Part shown: piece by piece, positions 32,299-42,683 of the stretch | How the letters are laid out: each line of letters begins with the position of its first letter | How positions within the stretch are numbered: the first letter of the stretch is position 1 | DNA from: Trematomus loennbergii | Lineage: Eukaryota; Chordata; Actinopteri; Perciformes; Nototheniidae | DNA length: 64,000 nt | Direction: 5' to 3' | NCBI GenBank assembly: GCA_012861695.1 | Contig: JAAOOA010000145.1 | Coordinates: 496,001-560,000, forward strand | Notes under the pieces: generated by a model | What the model was told of the DNA's origin: nothing | Database searches by the model: none | Seen by the model: only the letters and a program-made list of their open reading frames with translations | Made by a program: the position numbers and the translations under genes

Positions 32299-33201
32299 CA
32301 GGAGTGTCCAAACTGTGGCCGGGGGCCAAATGCGGCCCTCGGAATCGTCCCTCAGCAAATTCTGAAAGTATAATGAAACATGGCCCACAGATGAAACTTC
32401 TGCTTGTCTTGTATTGTACTTCTTAAATATATATGTAAACATATATTACACAGTAGTATTCATGTGTTAAAGGTGGGGTAGGTAAGTTTGAGAAACCGGC
32501 TCGAGATACACTTTTTGTTATATTCCATGGAATGCTCTTAACATCCTGATAGCAATGAATATCTTAAGTGCTTTGACAAAAAATCCATAAAAAAATGTCA
32601 TCTGTGGAAGCCGTAATACTGTAAAAAGCACGACCAATCATTTTAGCCGGCCCGGCTAAATAACTGGATGGCCTACCTGCCTGTCAGCCTTCCATCTGTG
32701 CACAAACTTATCTCGTGCCCTCATTGGTCATGTGCGCGTTCGTGTGTGTTGGAGGAGGGGCTCTATAAGGAAGTGGCAGATTTTCTCCGGTTGTGTATTT
32801 TCAAATTCTACGCATTCGAGCTGGTTTCTCCGAAATTACCTACCCCACCTTTAAAGCTGAAAACATTTTCTAACAAATCTAACTTGATAAGAAAAAAGCC
32901 CAATAACTTATTGTTATAACAAGCGTGAAATAAACCCTTCATATTTCCTGTAATTATAATCAATCTGAAGCTCCTGTTTAAAGGAATGAGCTGCTAACAG
33001 AATAAAGTAAACCCTCTGGAGAGATGTGAGCTGTTTTGTTTCTTAAAGCATCTTCAAGTAACAAGCATCCTTTACCTTCATTTGATTGAGTTTCCTGACT
33101 TATAACTGAACTTATGAGGCAGTAAACCTCTAGAGAGCGGCCCAGACCTTTATATATTTTTCTGTATGTGGCCCTCGGTGAAAAAAGTTTGGACCCACCT
33201 G
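32299..33201 (+). mobile_element. hAT-type MITE (CAGG.GTGTCCAAACT ends)
   Basis: Ends CAGGAGTGTCCAAACT / AGTTTGGACCCACCTG are flanked by TTCTAGCC (32291-32298) and TTCTAGAC (33202-33209), a 7-of-8 target duplication. It is the widespread fish type with GGCCAAATGCGGCCC next to the end. A TTAA element is nested at 32471-32850. Confidence 0.85.
32471..32850 (+). mobile_element. TTAA-site MITE (AGGTGGGGTAGG ends)
   Basis: AGGTGGGGTAGGTAA / TTACCTACCCCACCT ends are flanked by TTAA (32467-32470, 32851-32854). Length 380 bp, no coding. Inserted into the hAT MITE. Confidence 0.85.
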
Positions 33202-33383
33202 TTCTAGACCAATGACTGGTTACTTCCTGTCATGCAGCTGAGAGCTGTGGCAGGCAGTCGTAGTGTTTGCAGAGAAGATATGATGGGATGTAAGCATGAG
33301 ATCAGGACTCTGAAGCTGACTCAAAGAACAAACACTTATTTTAAACTGGATCTAAAACTGTTGGATTGTGTTCGTCTCTACAG

Positions 33384-33457
33384 GATCGGAGATTATTATC
33401 CCTACAGGATTGGAATTGGACATGGAGAGACGATCAGAGCCACGATCCAGAAGACCT
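33384..33457 (+). CDS. Possible penultimate NLR coding exon
   Basis: The acceptor CTCTACAG ends at 33383 and the donor GTGAGT starts at 33458. Joined in the phase left by the LRR exons it reads RIGDYYPYRIGIGHGETIRA, then TIQKT. I do not recognise it as a domain. It is supported only by splice signals, phase and position. Confidence 0.4.
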
Positions 33458-33619
33458 GTGAGTACTGAAACCATATCCTCCATTCATCAAGATATGAAAC
33501 TCTTTAATGGAGCATGACCTCAGAGGAAAAAACACTCTTCTTTCTCTCTTCATCATTTTATCTGTTTCTCTTTGTTTTATCATCATCATTATTCTCTCTC
33601 TCTCTCCTTCTCCTCTCAG

Positions 33620-33647
33620 GTGACAGGAAGTGAAGACACACAGAAAG
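33620..33647 (+). CDS. Possible last NLR exon piece with stop codon
   Basis: The acceptor CTCCTCTCAG ends at 33619. In phase with the previous exon it adds CDRK and a TGA at 33632-33634. A donor-like GTGAGAG follows at 33648, so another UTR exon may exist. Low certainty; no B30.2 domain, common at the end of fish NLRs, is found downstream. Confidence 0.3.
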
Positions 33648-35188
33648 GTGAGAGGTCGTACCGTGTGAAGTTTATTTATTGAGGTTTCAACACGTTTTTC
33701 TGGTGTTCCAGACAAATCTGCAAGCTCAGGTTTGATATGTTCTCAGTTTATTCATCACGGGGCGAGTTTGAGACGTGAAGAGGAGCGTGGAGGCATTTTG
33801 GAAAATAAAGAAGAAGGCTGCAGCTGATGAGAGACTTCCTGTTAGCTCTCCTCAATATCAAATGAACAAAAACAATCAATTGTACTTAACCTCTTAAGCC
33901 CTGAGCCTGTTTTTCAGGTCTCAGGCTCGAAAATGACATTCCCAGAACAAATGACCATATCTTCCCTTCTAAAAGGGTTAAATTAATAATCTTTATTCTC
34001 AAGTAATGATAAACCTGTGAGTTGGATGTAGAAAAGTCAGAATCAATATAGATGTTTTTTATTTTAAAGAAAATTCAGATTTTACATAGTAAAAAACTGT
34101 AAATTATAGTGTCCGTCCAAAACTATTTTTTACAGATAGTGAAAACTACCCTTGGATGATGGGTTAGTAGAGTAAAAGCTTTAGGAATCCAAAGTACAAC
34201 ATATAATAAGTACCCTGTATCAAGATTGATGCAAACAAGTGAAATTTGACCTTTTTAGAGAGATTTAGCCAAAAAAAAACCACTTCTGGGGTCATTTGGG
34301 TGGATTTGACCTATCTCTGGCCCCCCTTGCTCGATTTTGATGAATGAAATCTCTTTATAACCGCTAGAGCCAATGGAATCGAGGGAAAGTTATATACACA
34401 CCAACACGTTAACAAATAAGGAGTGAGAGTGACGCGTTACCAAAACCGGAAGCTGCATACACTCTGGTGGCTACCATTAGCAGCTAACTTTTCCGCCGAT
34501 TTTTACATAAAAAATGGAATTATGGATTATAAATAATTTTTTAAAAGGTACAAGTACATTATCAACCTTTGGATCAACAGTTGTAGTTTTTTTTCTTTTC
34601 GTTTTAATGCCATTGAACACGTCTTTTGACCTAATTGACAGCTACGGTGAGACGATCTGCCGTAAAAGCCCCGTAAAGGTACGTGTTGTGATGTCTGTGT
34701 TTGCTGCCCCTGTCGCAAGTTGGGATCGCTCAGTGATGATACTATACCTAAATAATCAGTGGAGTCTCAGCTTTATCGGCTATATTGTATGTGCAGCTAC
34801 GATAAGTAATAAGGGTATCTTTATCTTGAATTGTGTGCCGCAGTGCGTTAGATTTTTTCGCTCAGGGGTCATTTATGGCGCGTTTCCACTACAGCCCGCA
34901 GCCCGGTTTAAGAGGGCTGTGACGTCAGCGGCCCGTTTGTGGTTGCGTTTCCACTTGGCCTAGTACCGGCCGGCTGGTCCTAATTCACAGTTTTTCTGGC
35001 CTCATAAAATCGTGGGGCCAGGGCCAGAGACAACCGGGCTGAGTTTGTGACGTCAACGCTCTCGGCTGCTGATTGGTCGGAGAGAATCGTCACAATCGCG
35101 CGCGACATAATCCCTAGCGTCGCATATATATATAGCGATGCTTGCAGCATTTTTACAAACAGCATTTTTGTCAACAGAGGATTAACAA

Positions 35189-36515
35189 TGGCAAAAAAAA
35201 AGCACACCATGGTCGGTCGAGGAAGTCACGACGTTCCTCCATTACATTTCTGATGAAAAGATCCAGCGGGAGCTCGACGGGATGACTCGAAATATTAAAG
35301 TGTTTCAGGAGGTCTCTACACTAATGGCCACAAGCGGTTACTCCAGGACTGTCGTGCAGTGTAGGGAAAAACTTAAAAGCTTAAGGGTGAATATCGCTTG
35401 GTGAAGGACAATAACAACACCAGTGGGGCCGGTAGGAAAAACTGGAAGTGGTTCGACCTCATGAACAGCATTTACGGCCATAGACCGCTAGCGTTGGGAG
35501 GGAGGGAGGCCTGGACTCAGCAACTGCGTTACTGGAGTCTATGAATGGTAAGTTTTTGCTAACGCTCTGTTATTTTCTTGGAACCTTTGTGTCCCTATCT
35601 GTTCTAAAGCTCACTTCTAACAAATAAGTCTATTTTATCCTTACATTTATGTTCGACAACCCATGCTTTTATGTAGCCCCGAAGGCTAGCTAGCTAGAGC
35701 TAGTGTTTGCTAACACCACATGTGCCATTGTTTACGTTCAGTTTGTCTTTTCTATAGTTGTTGTTGCTATTTATAGTATTGTGCTGCAGTAGTTTGTGGA
35801 ATTACAGTCATGTTTCTGTTCTAGATGATTACGTTTTGAATAACGAGATGAACCAACACCGTCCGGTTCATCAATATCTACAGCACAAACTCCAGCTCGA
35901 GCACAGACACCAACGCCGAGTGCCAGCTCAACACCGCGTGTGTTTCTAGGTAAGAAATAAGGCTGGAACTGTGACTTTAAAAAAAATTTAGACCATCCAT
36001 CGTCAGTAGTAAAATAAGCTGTACCACTGTGCGAATGCTCTGTTACAAGTAAAGTAACTAGCTAGTAAGCAGCTAGTATATAGGGCCAGAACTTTCTTTA
36101 ATTCATCCTTACTGTTCCGTTTATACATTTTATTCTTATATCCTTGTGTTACCTGTGTTTTTTCATTGTTATTGCTAATTATTTATATTATTATCTTGTC
36201 ACCCAGGCAAGAGGAAACGAGGAGGAGAGGAACTGGCCCTGCTGGAACTGCAACTGGCCCAGCAGAAGGACACCAGGAGCAGAACCTGGCCCAGCAGGAG
36301 AAGATCCATGCCGAGCAGAGGGAAGACCGGGCCCTGCAGGCTCAGTACATGAACCAGACCATGGTGGAGGCGAGGGTGTTGGAAGCCACCATGAGAAGGG
36401 ACTATTTGCCAGATGCTAGTGGGAACGGGCAGCCAACGTGCCCCGTCTCCTCCGCCTCTGTGAACTCTGGCTGTACTTTGTTGTATATTTTTTTTATCTG
36501 TAATACAATAAGTTT
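35189..36515 (+). pseudogene. Harbinger Myb/SANT-like DNA-binding gene
   Basis: It starts MAKKKHT and then shifts one base at the first Trp. In the shifted frame it reads EEVTTFLHYISDEKIQREL, a Myb-like trihelix, with QCREKLKSL and KNWKWFDLMNSIYG. A later segment (35826-35947) is Ser/Thr/Pro-rich (TAQTPARAQ) and an exon at about 36208-36420 is coiled-coil-like (LALLELQLAQQ, QQEKIHAEQREDRALQAQ). Introns are suggested by GTAAG donors at 35549 and 35950 and the acceptor before GCAAGAGG (36208). Poly(A) signal AATAAA near 36580. In Harbinger this protein brings the transposase to the ends. Confidence 0.75.
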
Positions 36516-37275
36516 TTTTTTTTGTATATTATAATGCCATGCCTTTTTTATGCTGCTGCAAGAAAACACTTTGTGTTCAATAAAGTACTTCTTTGACTTA
36601 TCTTATTGCTTGTTGATAAATAATTGCACCCAACAGCGATCACACAGAAAGATGGCATCATCTAGCGTCCCTCTTCAGTCAGAAATATCATAAACCCCAT
36701 CATCGCCCACAAAGCACTGTACAGTGAAACCTTTATCATCTGTTGCAATTAAAGCAAATAAGAGAATAAATACTTGGTTAAATAAACATTTTAAGTCTTT
36801 AGCAGGACAACTCTGCATACTGTTTGAAATTGAGTTTGCTCGCTTGAGGTCCTCTAAAACATAACATTACATATTTTGTAATGGTATTAAGAATACATGA
36901 TTAATACATGTAGTAAAAATTACTCAATTGTAATACCCTCGTTGTGCTCAAACACATTGCTTATATATTTAAAAGAGAAGAGACCAAAAATAAACTATAA
37001 CTACACTGTAGCTATGTTCGTATGACAAATACAAAACCTTGAAGCTGAATATAGTTCTGCTGTGTTTTACACTGTTGTATTTATGTTTATAGTTTGCTTT
37101 GATATTTGCTTAGATTATTATTTTTATGGGGCAGTAAATACTGGTGCTTGAAATTCAATATTTACTAAATAGTCAATTCTGATAACATTTCTTGGGTTTA
37201 AATAATTTGACAACACATGTATGTGAAACATTCTTTTTTTATTTATGTTCAATACCATACAATGACTATTTAGGG

Positions 37276-38441
37276 GTTCAGGTAGCGCATCAGACCCTCT
37301 CGTATGTCCCTGCCCTCCTCCTCTGCACCTTGTGCCACTGCTACCCCTGGCTCTGCTGCTGCTGGTGCATCCCACCCATCATCATAGGTCTCTCCATGAC
37401 TCTCGCAGAGGTTATGCAGAGCACAGCATGTCCACCATTGATTTAACAAGTTTCACATCACAGTCATTTCTTTTCATGAGGCAACGCCACCTTTCCTTCA
37501 GTCTACCAAAAGCGTTTTCAACCACTACCCGTACTCTGCAAATCTTCTTTTGTATGTCACATGTTCTTCTGTTAGCCGTCCATGTCAGCGAAGGGTTTTA
37601 TGAGCCAGTTCTGCAAGGGATAGGCATTGTCCCCAGGATGTAATACCAGCATTCACCCCACCAATGTTCCTGGTGCAAGGTGGAAAGTAGTTGCCACGAC
37701 TGGCCAACTCCCACAATGTGGACAGTCTCAAAACCCGAGCGTCATGCAAGCTCCCAGGCATTCCTGCAAACACATTCCAGAAATGTCCCTTACCATCAAC
37801 AACTCCTTGAAGGATGATGGAGTGCCAGCCTTTACGGTTGAAATAGTCACAGTGGTATTCCTGTGGTGCCAAGATGGGTATGTGTGACCCATCAATAGCA
37901 CCTACACACTGAGGGAGCCCCCACCTCTGCTCAATGTAGGCAGCCATTTCTGCAAATTTCTCCCGTCTGGTGAACGAATTAGTTCCGGTACTAACAACGT
38001 CTCTGCAGCAGCACAGAAGTCTTGCACACACCGGCACACAGTTGTCTTGCTCACTCCGAAAAGATGTCCTATGCTTCTGTACTCACAGCCGGTAGCAAGC
38101 TTCCACAGTGCGATGGCCACTCTCTTCTTAAAAGGTATACACACGCGGAATGTGTGTCTGTTTCTCCATCGCTGGCCGCAGTTTGTTTGCAGTTTGCAGT
38201 TTGCAGTTTGTCTGGCCGAACGTTAGCTTACCAAGTAGCATTGTAGTCTCGACGAAGTATTAGTAGCAGTAGTAGTTAGAGTCCTCCAGTAGTCTCTGCG
38301 GGCTGCCAGAACTCTCGCGTCAGCTGCCTCTATCCCTCGTCTTGCTACAAGTCGCCTCTTTCGAATCCTCTCTTGCCTATTTCTTGTGATACTGAACCAC
38401 ACAGCAAGCAACAAGCAAACGATCTTCTCAACATCCTCCAT
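37276..38441 (-). pseudogene. Harbinger (HARBI1-like) DDE transposase
   Basis: Read from 38441 down: N-terminal MEDVEKIVCLLLAVWF; helix-turn-helix EYRSIGHLFGVSKTTVCRC (38100-38040); CVGAIDGSHIPI (first Asp, about 37905); YFNRKGWHSIILQGVVDGKG; GMPGSLHDARVL. The second Asp region (GDNA-like, about 37630) has lost one G. The third motif VVVENAFGRLKERW with the Glu is at about 37520, and MRYLNP ends the protein at 37276. All three catalytic acidic positions are recognisable, but frame breaks occur near 37970, 37645 and 37425. Confidence 0.88.
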
Positions 38442-38835
38442 TGTTGTGTGTTGTGTCGCTTTGTCGCATTGAAGATGACGTCACGGCAGTTTTAAGCAGC
38501 GTCGCTCCGCCTACTACCGTTACTATAGATACTGACCCGGTTCCTAAACTGTAATGGAAACGCGCCACAAAGTGAGCTGGTCCTAACGAGGCCGGGCGCG
38601 GCCAAAGGAGGCCGAGCGAGGCCGTATAGTGGAAACGCGGCATTAGACCCTTCTTATGAGACTTGTGTTTTGTTTTGGTAAAAATGGTTCATATCTTCAG
38701 TTAGCTGAGATTCTTCCCGTTAATCTGGTGCTACACATTAATAGTTTCATAAATGTTAAGAAGCCCTGAGACATTATCTCGAAAACAAAAGGTGGGAGGG
38801 GTCCAATGGGGGGACCGCCGTGCTTAAGAGGTTAA

Positions 38836-39055
38836 AGCTTATCTTAAGAAGAAAGATGTGTTGCACATACACCTGCTGCTACCTACCACCACCTCCCACC
38901 CATCCCGGCACCAAAGAGGAGACTCCATCGACCCCAGATACCCCAACTCACTCTCTTCAGGTTAGCTTGGAGCCCCGCCTTTACCTGCCCCAACACCTCA
39001 CTTTGAACGATGTAGTCATCCGGATATCTGCATACTGAGAGTGGGACGCAGGACC
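38836..39055. other. Unassigned stretch
   Basis: A CACC-rich segment (38880-38960) without a recognised gene, adjoining the BEL/Pao fossil. Confidence 0.3.
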
Positions 39056-39930
39056 CAGTCAATGAGCTGCTGGAAGGGGGTCCACTGACTGGAGGGGCGC
39101 TTGGATCTGGTGATGCCTTGCTCTTCCTGAAAGGGGAGGACACCTATCTGCCATAGTTTCTCCACCTGACGACTGAGTTCGGCATCGGGGGTTCCAGTTG
39201 GGTGAAGAGACTCTGGGGGCATCCGATGGCTCCTGAATAGGGGGGCCCTTGGAGTGTCCAACCTAATGATAAGAATAATAATAATGCATTTTATTTGTAA
39301 AGCACCTTTCATTGCTAAAAGTAATCTCAAAGTGATACAAGGGGCATAATATACTTCTCTTTTTTTTTTTAAAGAAACACAAGTTTAATAAAAGCTTTAA
39401 AAAAAAGAAAGGTTTTTAGGCCCTTCTTAAAGGAGTCAGTGGTCTGTGGAGTCCTCAGTTTGTCTGGGAGGGAATTCCACAGGTGAACAGAAAGCCCCCC
39501 CACGGTGCGGAGTTTGGTCCTGGGGGGGAAGCAGATGGTTGGTTGTAGAATGGAGGTTGCGTGTGGAGGTTTGTGAGGAGAGTAGTTCCTTGAGGTATGA
39601 AGGAGCGTTCCTGTGGATGCACTGATGGGTGAGGAGTGAGATCTTGTATTTGAACCTAGCTGGAGGGCTATTGGTGCCCCCTGTGGACCCAAAGAGACTC
39701 TTTTGGTTGGGGTAATGAGGTGAAAGTTATCTGCACCTATTAGTAGGAGAGGCTGCATTTTAGAAAAGAGGGAAGGGAAGGCCTTGTAGGCGGAGATAGT
39801 GTTTCTTGAGTTCATCCACAGGATAACTCTAGTCCACAAGTGAAAGTCTGTCAGAGGTGAATGTGTCTTTGAGGAGGAATGTTTCTTGGGATTGAAAGAG
39901 GGTGATATCTCAAAGGTCACTGAGGCTCCA
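39056..39930 (-). mobile_element. BEL/Pao retrotransposon fossil interrupted by a LINE tail
   Basis: On the - strand, 39930-39660 reads QPLLLIGADNFHLITPTKRV then SLGPQGAPIAL, a block typical of BEL/Pao polyproteins behind the protease. 39250-39060 reads ELSRQVEKLWQIGVLPFQEE then ITRSK, the next BEL/Pao landmark. Between them is a piece of LINE (39270-39640). LTRs and other domains are absent. Confidence 0.65.
39270..39640 (-). mobile_element. 3' end of an L2/Rex-type LINE
   Basis: The - strand encodes LHQCIHRNAPSYLKELL-like text, PPRTKLRTVGGLSVHLWNSL and SFKKGLKTFLF, the C-terminal block of L2-like LINEs. Then comes a 3' UTR with GGTGCTTTACAAATAAAATG and an ATTATTATT tail. It is 5'-truncated and inserted in the BEL/Pao remnant. 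Confidence 0.8.
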
Positions 39931-40250
39931 TTTCAGAATAATATATATGATATGTTTTATAATGATTGATCATGAAAGTGTTCTCAAAGCTGGTAAAGGT
40001 GCAGCTAGTTTGAATGACTTTGTATACTGCAGGGTAGCTTGTGAATTTACTCCAGGTGGAACTAAAGTCTGATTTAACACTTGATTAGATTTCACATCAT
40101 TCTTCCACATCTGTAAAGTAACTAAAGGTATTAAATACATGTAGTGGAGTCAAAGTACACCATGTACCTCTGACCTGTAGTGGAGTCAAAGTACACCATG
40201 TACCTCTGAACTGTAGTGGAGTAAAGTAGTACACAGTTGCATAAAAGAAA
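39928..40250 (-). repeat. Reversed fragment of the 48485-49159 element
   Basis: TCAGAATAATATATATGATATG...ACTAAAGGTATTAAATACATGTAGTGGAG matches in reverse 48600-48850. A 37-bp unit (TGTAGTGGAGTCAAAGTACA plus CCATGTACCTCTGA) is tandemly repeated at 40140-40215. Confidence 0.75.
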
Positions 40251-40860
40251 ACTAAGCTTCATCTCCAAGCCCAATGGCCTTGGAAGAGCTGCTAAGGAAA
40301 AGGAAAGACATCTGGAGACTTTGCAGAGACAGCTAACGGACAAACTCAAGGAACTGAAAGACACTCCCTAATAGGCCGTATGCTGTCTAGCCTTACCTTG
40401 AATGATTCAGTGCAGTGTTCTGTGCAGGTTTTCTGTTTGCTTTTTCAACTCAAGGAGCTCAAAGACTGATTGAAAGTTGATTTGATTTGCATAAGTTCTG
40501 ATTTCTGATTCAATGTGAAGGAACATTCACATTTGAGTTGATACAGTATATGTGTGCATATAATGCACCCTTTGGCCTAACCTGGGAGAGCCATGTTAAT
40601 AAAGAATTTATTGAAAAGTTACATGGTGGATTGTTGTATATTGGCTCAGCCAGGTTATATGGGATGCAGTCTACTTACAGATGGGCCACTCATTTTGAAA
40701 TATTACACTTTGTTTTATTTTTCTTGAATTTATCATCCTCATGTTGAATGCTATCACGAAACATACATTTGGTTGTTTATAGAATAAAGAACATCTGATT
40801 TAACGTGAGGTAGGGAAATAATCATTTGAGGATAAGTATGTGTATATAAATATGTAATTT
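40251..40860. other. Unassigned stretch with a short coiled-coil-like ORF remnant
   Basis: At 40250-40371 one + frame reads KLSFISKPNGLGRAAKEKER then HLETLQRQLTDKLKELKDTP and stops. It looks like the C-terminal tail of some protein but has no start; origin unknown. The rest is AT-rich without features. Confidence 0.3.
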
Positions 40861-41300
40861 ACAACAGCTGTAAGATGCTTGATAAGCTTGAAATGCACCT
40901 TGAAAATGGTTGAAAGTGCTTGAATTTGACTTGGAAAAGGTGTAAGAACCCTGTTAAAAGTTGATAAATCAATTTAGAGAAAATTAAGGCTATTAAAAAG
41001 TATTAAAGTATTAAACTGCATTTTCCAAGGTATTATTTTTGTAGCTTGTTTTCAATAAGTATATAAATTGTCCAAAGAGGTTGTATTCTACAGTCTGCCT
41101 GAATGTAATCATTGCGTAGGTGTGTAGTGTGATTCTGTGTAGTTTATTTATGGCATCCCGTTGGATTTGAACAGGACATCACACGCTCACTGCTTGACTG
41201 CTTGCCCGTTTACGCCGGTTGTTAAACAACATCGTTATGGGGAAATGCAAGTTTGCGTCCAAATGGTTGGAAGATAAGGAGGAAGGACAATCAATACTGT
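40861..41300 (+). repeat. Decayed hAT-like fragment (CTTGAAAATGCTTGAA family)
   Basis: CCTTGAAAATGGTTGAAAGTGCTTG...GTAAGAACCCTG is a common fish subterminal motif, seen again at 43838-43970. At 41237 a short ORF MGKCKFASKWLEDKEE resembles the N terminus that some hAT-derived proteins share. Weak evidence. Confidence 0.4.
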
Positions 41301-42199
41301 ATATGGGCCTTTACCGAATTGGACCAAAGTCAGGTTGGAAATGTTTTGAAATTTTGTATGTTTTTTTCCCAAAACTTTGTCCATTTATATTTTGTACCAT
41401 ATCTAAATTACACATATCTAGTAAAAGAACCGTACATTTTTACATCGTATTTTCAGACTGTATTGGAATGTTCTTCCTCTACCAAAAATGGTCACTACCG
41501 AAACATAGTAAAATACACTGTAGTAAACAAGTATTATATTAACCTGTTAAGATTGTTTTACCTTCCCTTCTCTAAATAGTATTTTAACAAATATTTCTTG
41601 AGGGTTTTCACAATTAAATTAATAAAAGTGCATTTTTAATCAAATTTCAAAGTTCATACAATTCCTAAAAATCATAATGCAAACTTTCTTTGTAAAATGC
41701 ATAACACTGATCATATAGATTCCAGAGTTGATGATTGTTGAAATTGAACATACATTAAACCAATCAGTATCATATCATTTTATTTGATAAGTCAATATAC
41801 TTCATTTTTTACTAAACATCCAGTGTTTCGGTAGTGACCACAGTATTTTGTACTCAAGGTTGTATCATATTCCCTCAACCTTATTGCTTCATCTTAACTC
41901 ACAACATGCCTTATGTTCGAAGTGTGAATGTTTGAAGCTACTGACCCAGAATCAGCACTTTAGTAACAGGCTGAAATAGAGGGGGATGAGGCTAGAATGC
42001 ATGATCTGTTTGGTATTTTGAGCAAAACACTTCATAGACATGTTTTTTATATATATCTGAGACCTATAATATATGCCTACAAATAGTATAATAAGAGACC
42101 TTTAAAGAGACACACTGAATTTCAGACTTTAAAACACATTTATTTCAAAATGGTGGGATTTACCTGCTTACCATTCCATTTTGTCACTACCGAAACGAT
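41301..42199. other. AT-rich stretch with repeated CACTACCGAAAC motifs
   Basis: GTCACTACCGAAAC occurs at 41490 (+), 41826 (reverse) and 42186 (+). 41986-42105 matches the right end of the TTAA-site MITE family (GCATGATCTGTTTGGTATTT). No coding. Confidence 0.5.
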
Positions 42200-42488
42200 C
42201 ATGTCAATTACCATTTTGAAACGTGTATTACAATTAAATCACGGTCAAATATGTTCATTTTGTTGTAGTTGTAGCCCCCTTGCCAGCGATTCTCTCTGAC
42301 CAATCAGCAGTCGAGAGTGTTTACGTCACTAGTTTAGCATATTCAGCCGGTTGTTGGCCCGGTAAGAACCTCGATTTTGGAGGGCCAGAAAAAGGTGAAA
42401 AAGTAGCCCTGAGCCGGAACTAGCCCTAGTGGAAAAGCAAAAAGCTTAAAGCGTGCTACGTGCTGCAGTGGGAAAAGCGCCATAAATG
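42200..42488. mobile_element. End of a Harbinger-family copy
   Basis: ACGTGTATTACAATTAAATC...GTTGTAGTTGTAGCCCCCTTG...GGAAAAGCGCCA matches 58090-58364 and, in reverse, 63738-64000. It ends in the TIR before TAAATGA. The opposite end is not found nearby. Confidence 0.7.
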
Positions 42489-42548
42489 ACTTTGTTAAAA
42501 ATCAGAACTCCAGATTGACCTTGTTTTGATCTGTTTTTCTGCCTACAG

Positions 42549-42683
42549 AACGAGACGTTCCTGTGTCACCGGTTCACGCTCTTCGTCATGAAGTACAACC
42601 TGATGTCCAAGGACAACCTGATCGTGCCCATCCTGGAGGAGGAGGTGCAGAACACCTCGTCAGTGGGGGAGAGCGAGGCCTAA
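42549..42683 (+). CDS. Terminal coding exon of an unidentified gene
   Basis: The acceptor TGCCTACAG ends at 42548. 44 codons then [21 protein letters not shown], then [15 protein letters not shown] and a Ser/Glu-rich end. GC-rich codon use (CTG, GTG, AAC) and no damage mark it as a real, constrained exon, unlike its transposon neighbours. I cannot name the gene. Upstream exons are not in this window on this strand within recognisable distance: either a long intron, or the element-rich region separates them. Confidence 0.7.
   Translation, partial: NETFLCHRFTLFVMKYNLMSKDNLIVPILEEEVQNTSSVGESEA

Larger units (their letters stand above)
34876..38642. mobile_element. Harbinger transposon with both genes
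   Basis: TIRs are TGGCGCGTTTCCACTA / TAGTGGAAACGCGGCA, with a TTA duplication (34873-34875 and 38643-38645), and length is 3767 bp. It carries a Myb-like gene on + (35189-36515) and a DDE transposase gene on - (38441-37276), the standard two-gene layout. The comparison site is at 11006-11008. Single-base frame breaks in both genes make it inactive as written. Non-autonomous relatives: 57592-58364, 42200-42488 and 63738-64000. Confidence 0.92.
33886..38835 (-). mobile_element. TTAA-site element (CCTCTTAAGCCC ends) carrying a Harbinger
   Basis: TTAA lies at 33886-33889 and 38832-38835, with ends CCTCTTAAGCCC.. / ..GCTTAAGAGG. Near the left end is a hairpin CCTGAGCCTGTTTTTCAGG. Relatives: 19626-20257 and 10839-11430. 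No transposase of its own is seen; without the Harbinger it is about 1.2 kb. Confidence 0.8.

Noticed and set aside
33658..33885. Possible B30.2 exon after the LRRs
   Set aside because: No SPRY/B30.2 motifs are found in any frame here or up to 34 kb.
34514..34963. 149-codon ORF with hydrophobic stretches, possible membrane protein
   Set aside because: It lies across the boundary of a TTAA element and the Harbinger TIR, and its sequence recurs degenerately at 10850-11430 without an open frame.
36144..36419. Alternative frame over the Harbinger Myb-gene exon
   Set aside because: The coiled-coil frame (LAQQEKIHAEQRED) is the coding one; this is its shadow.
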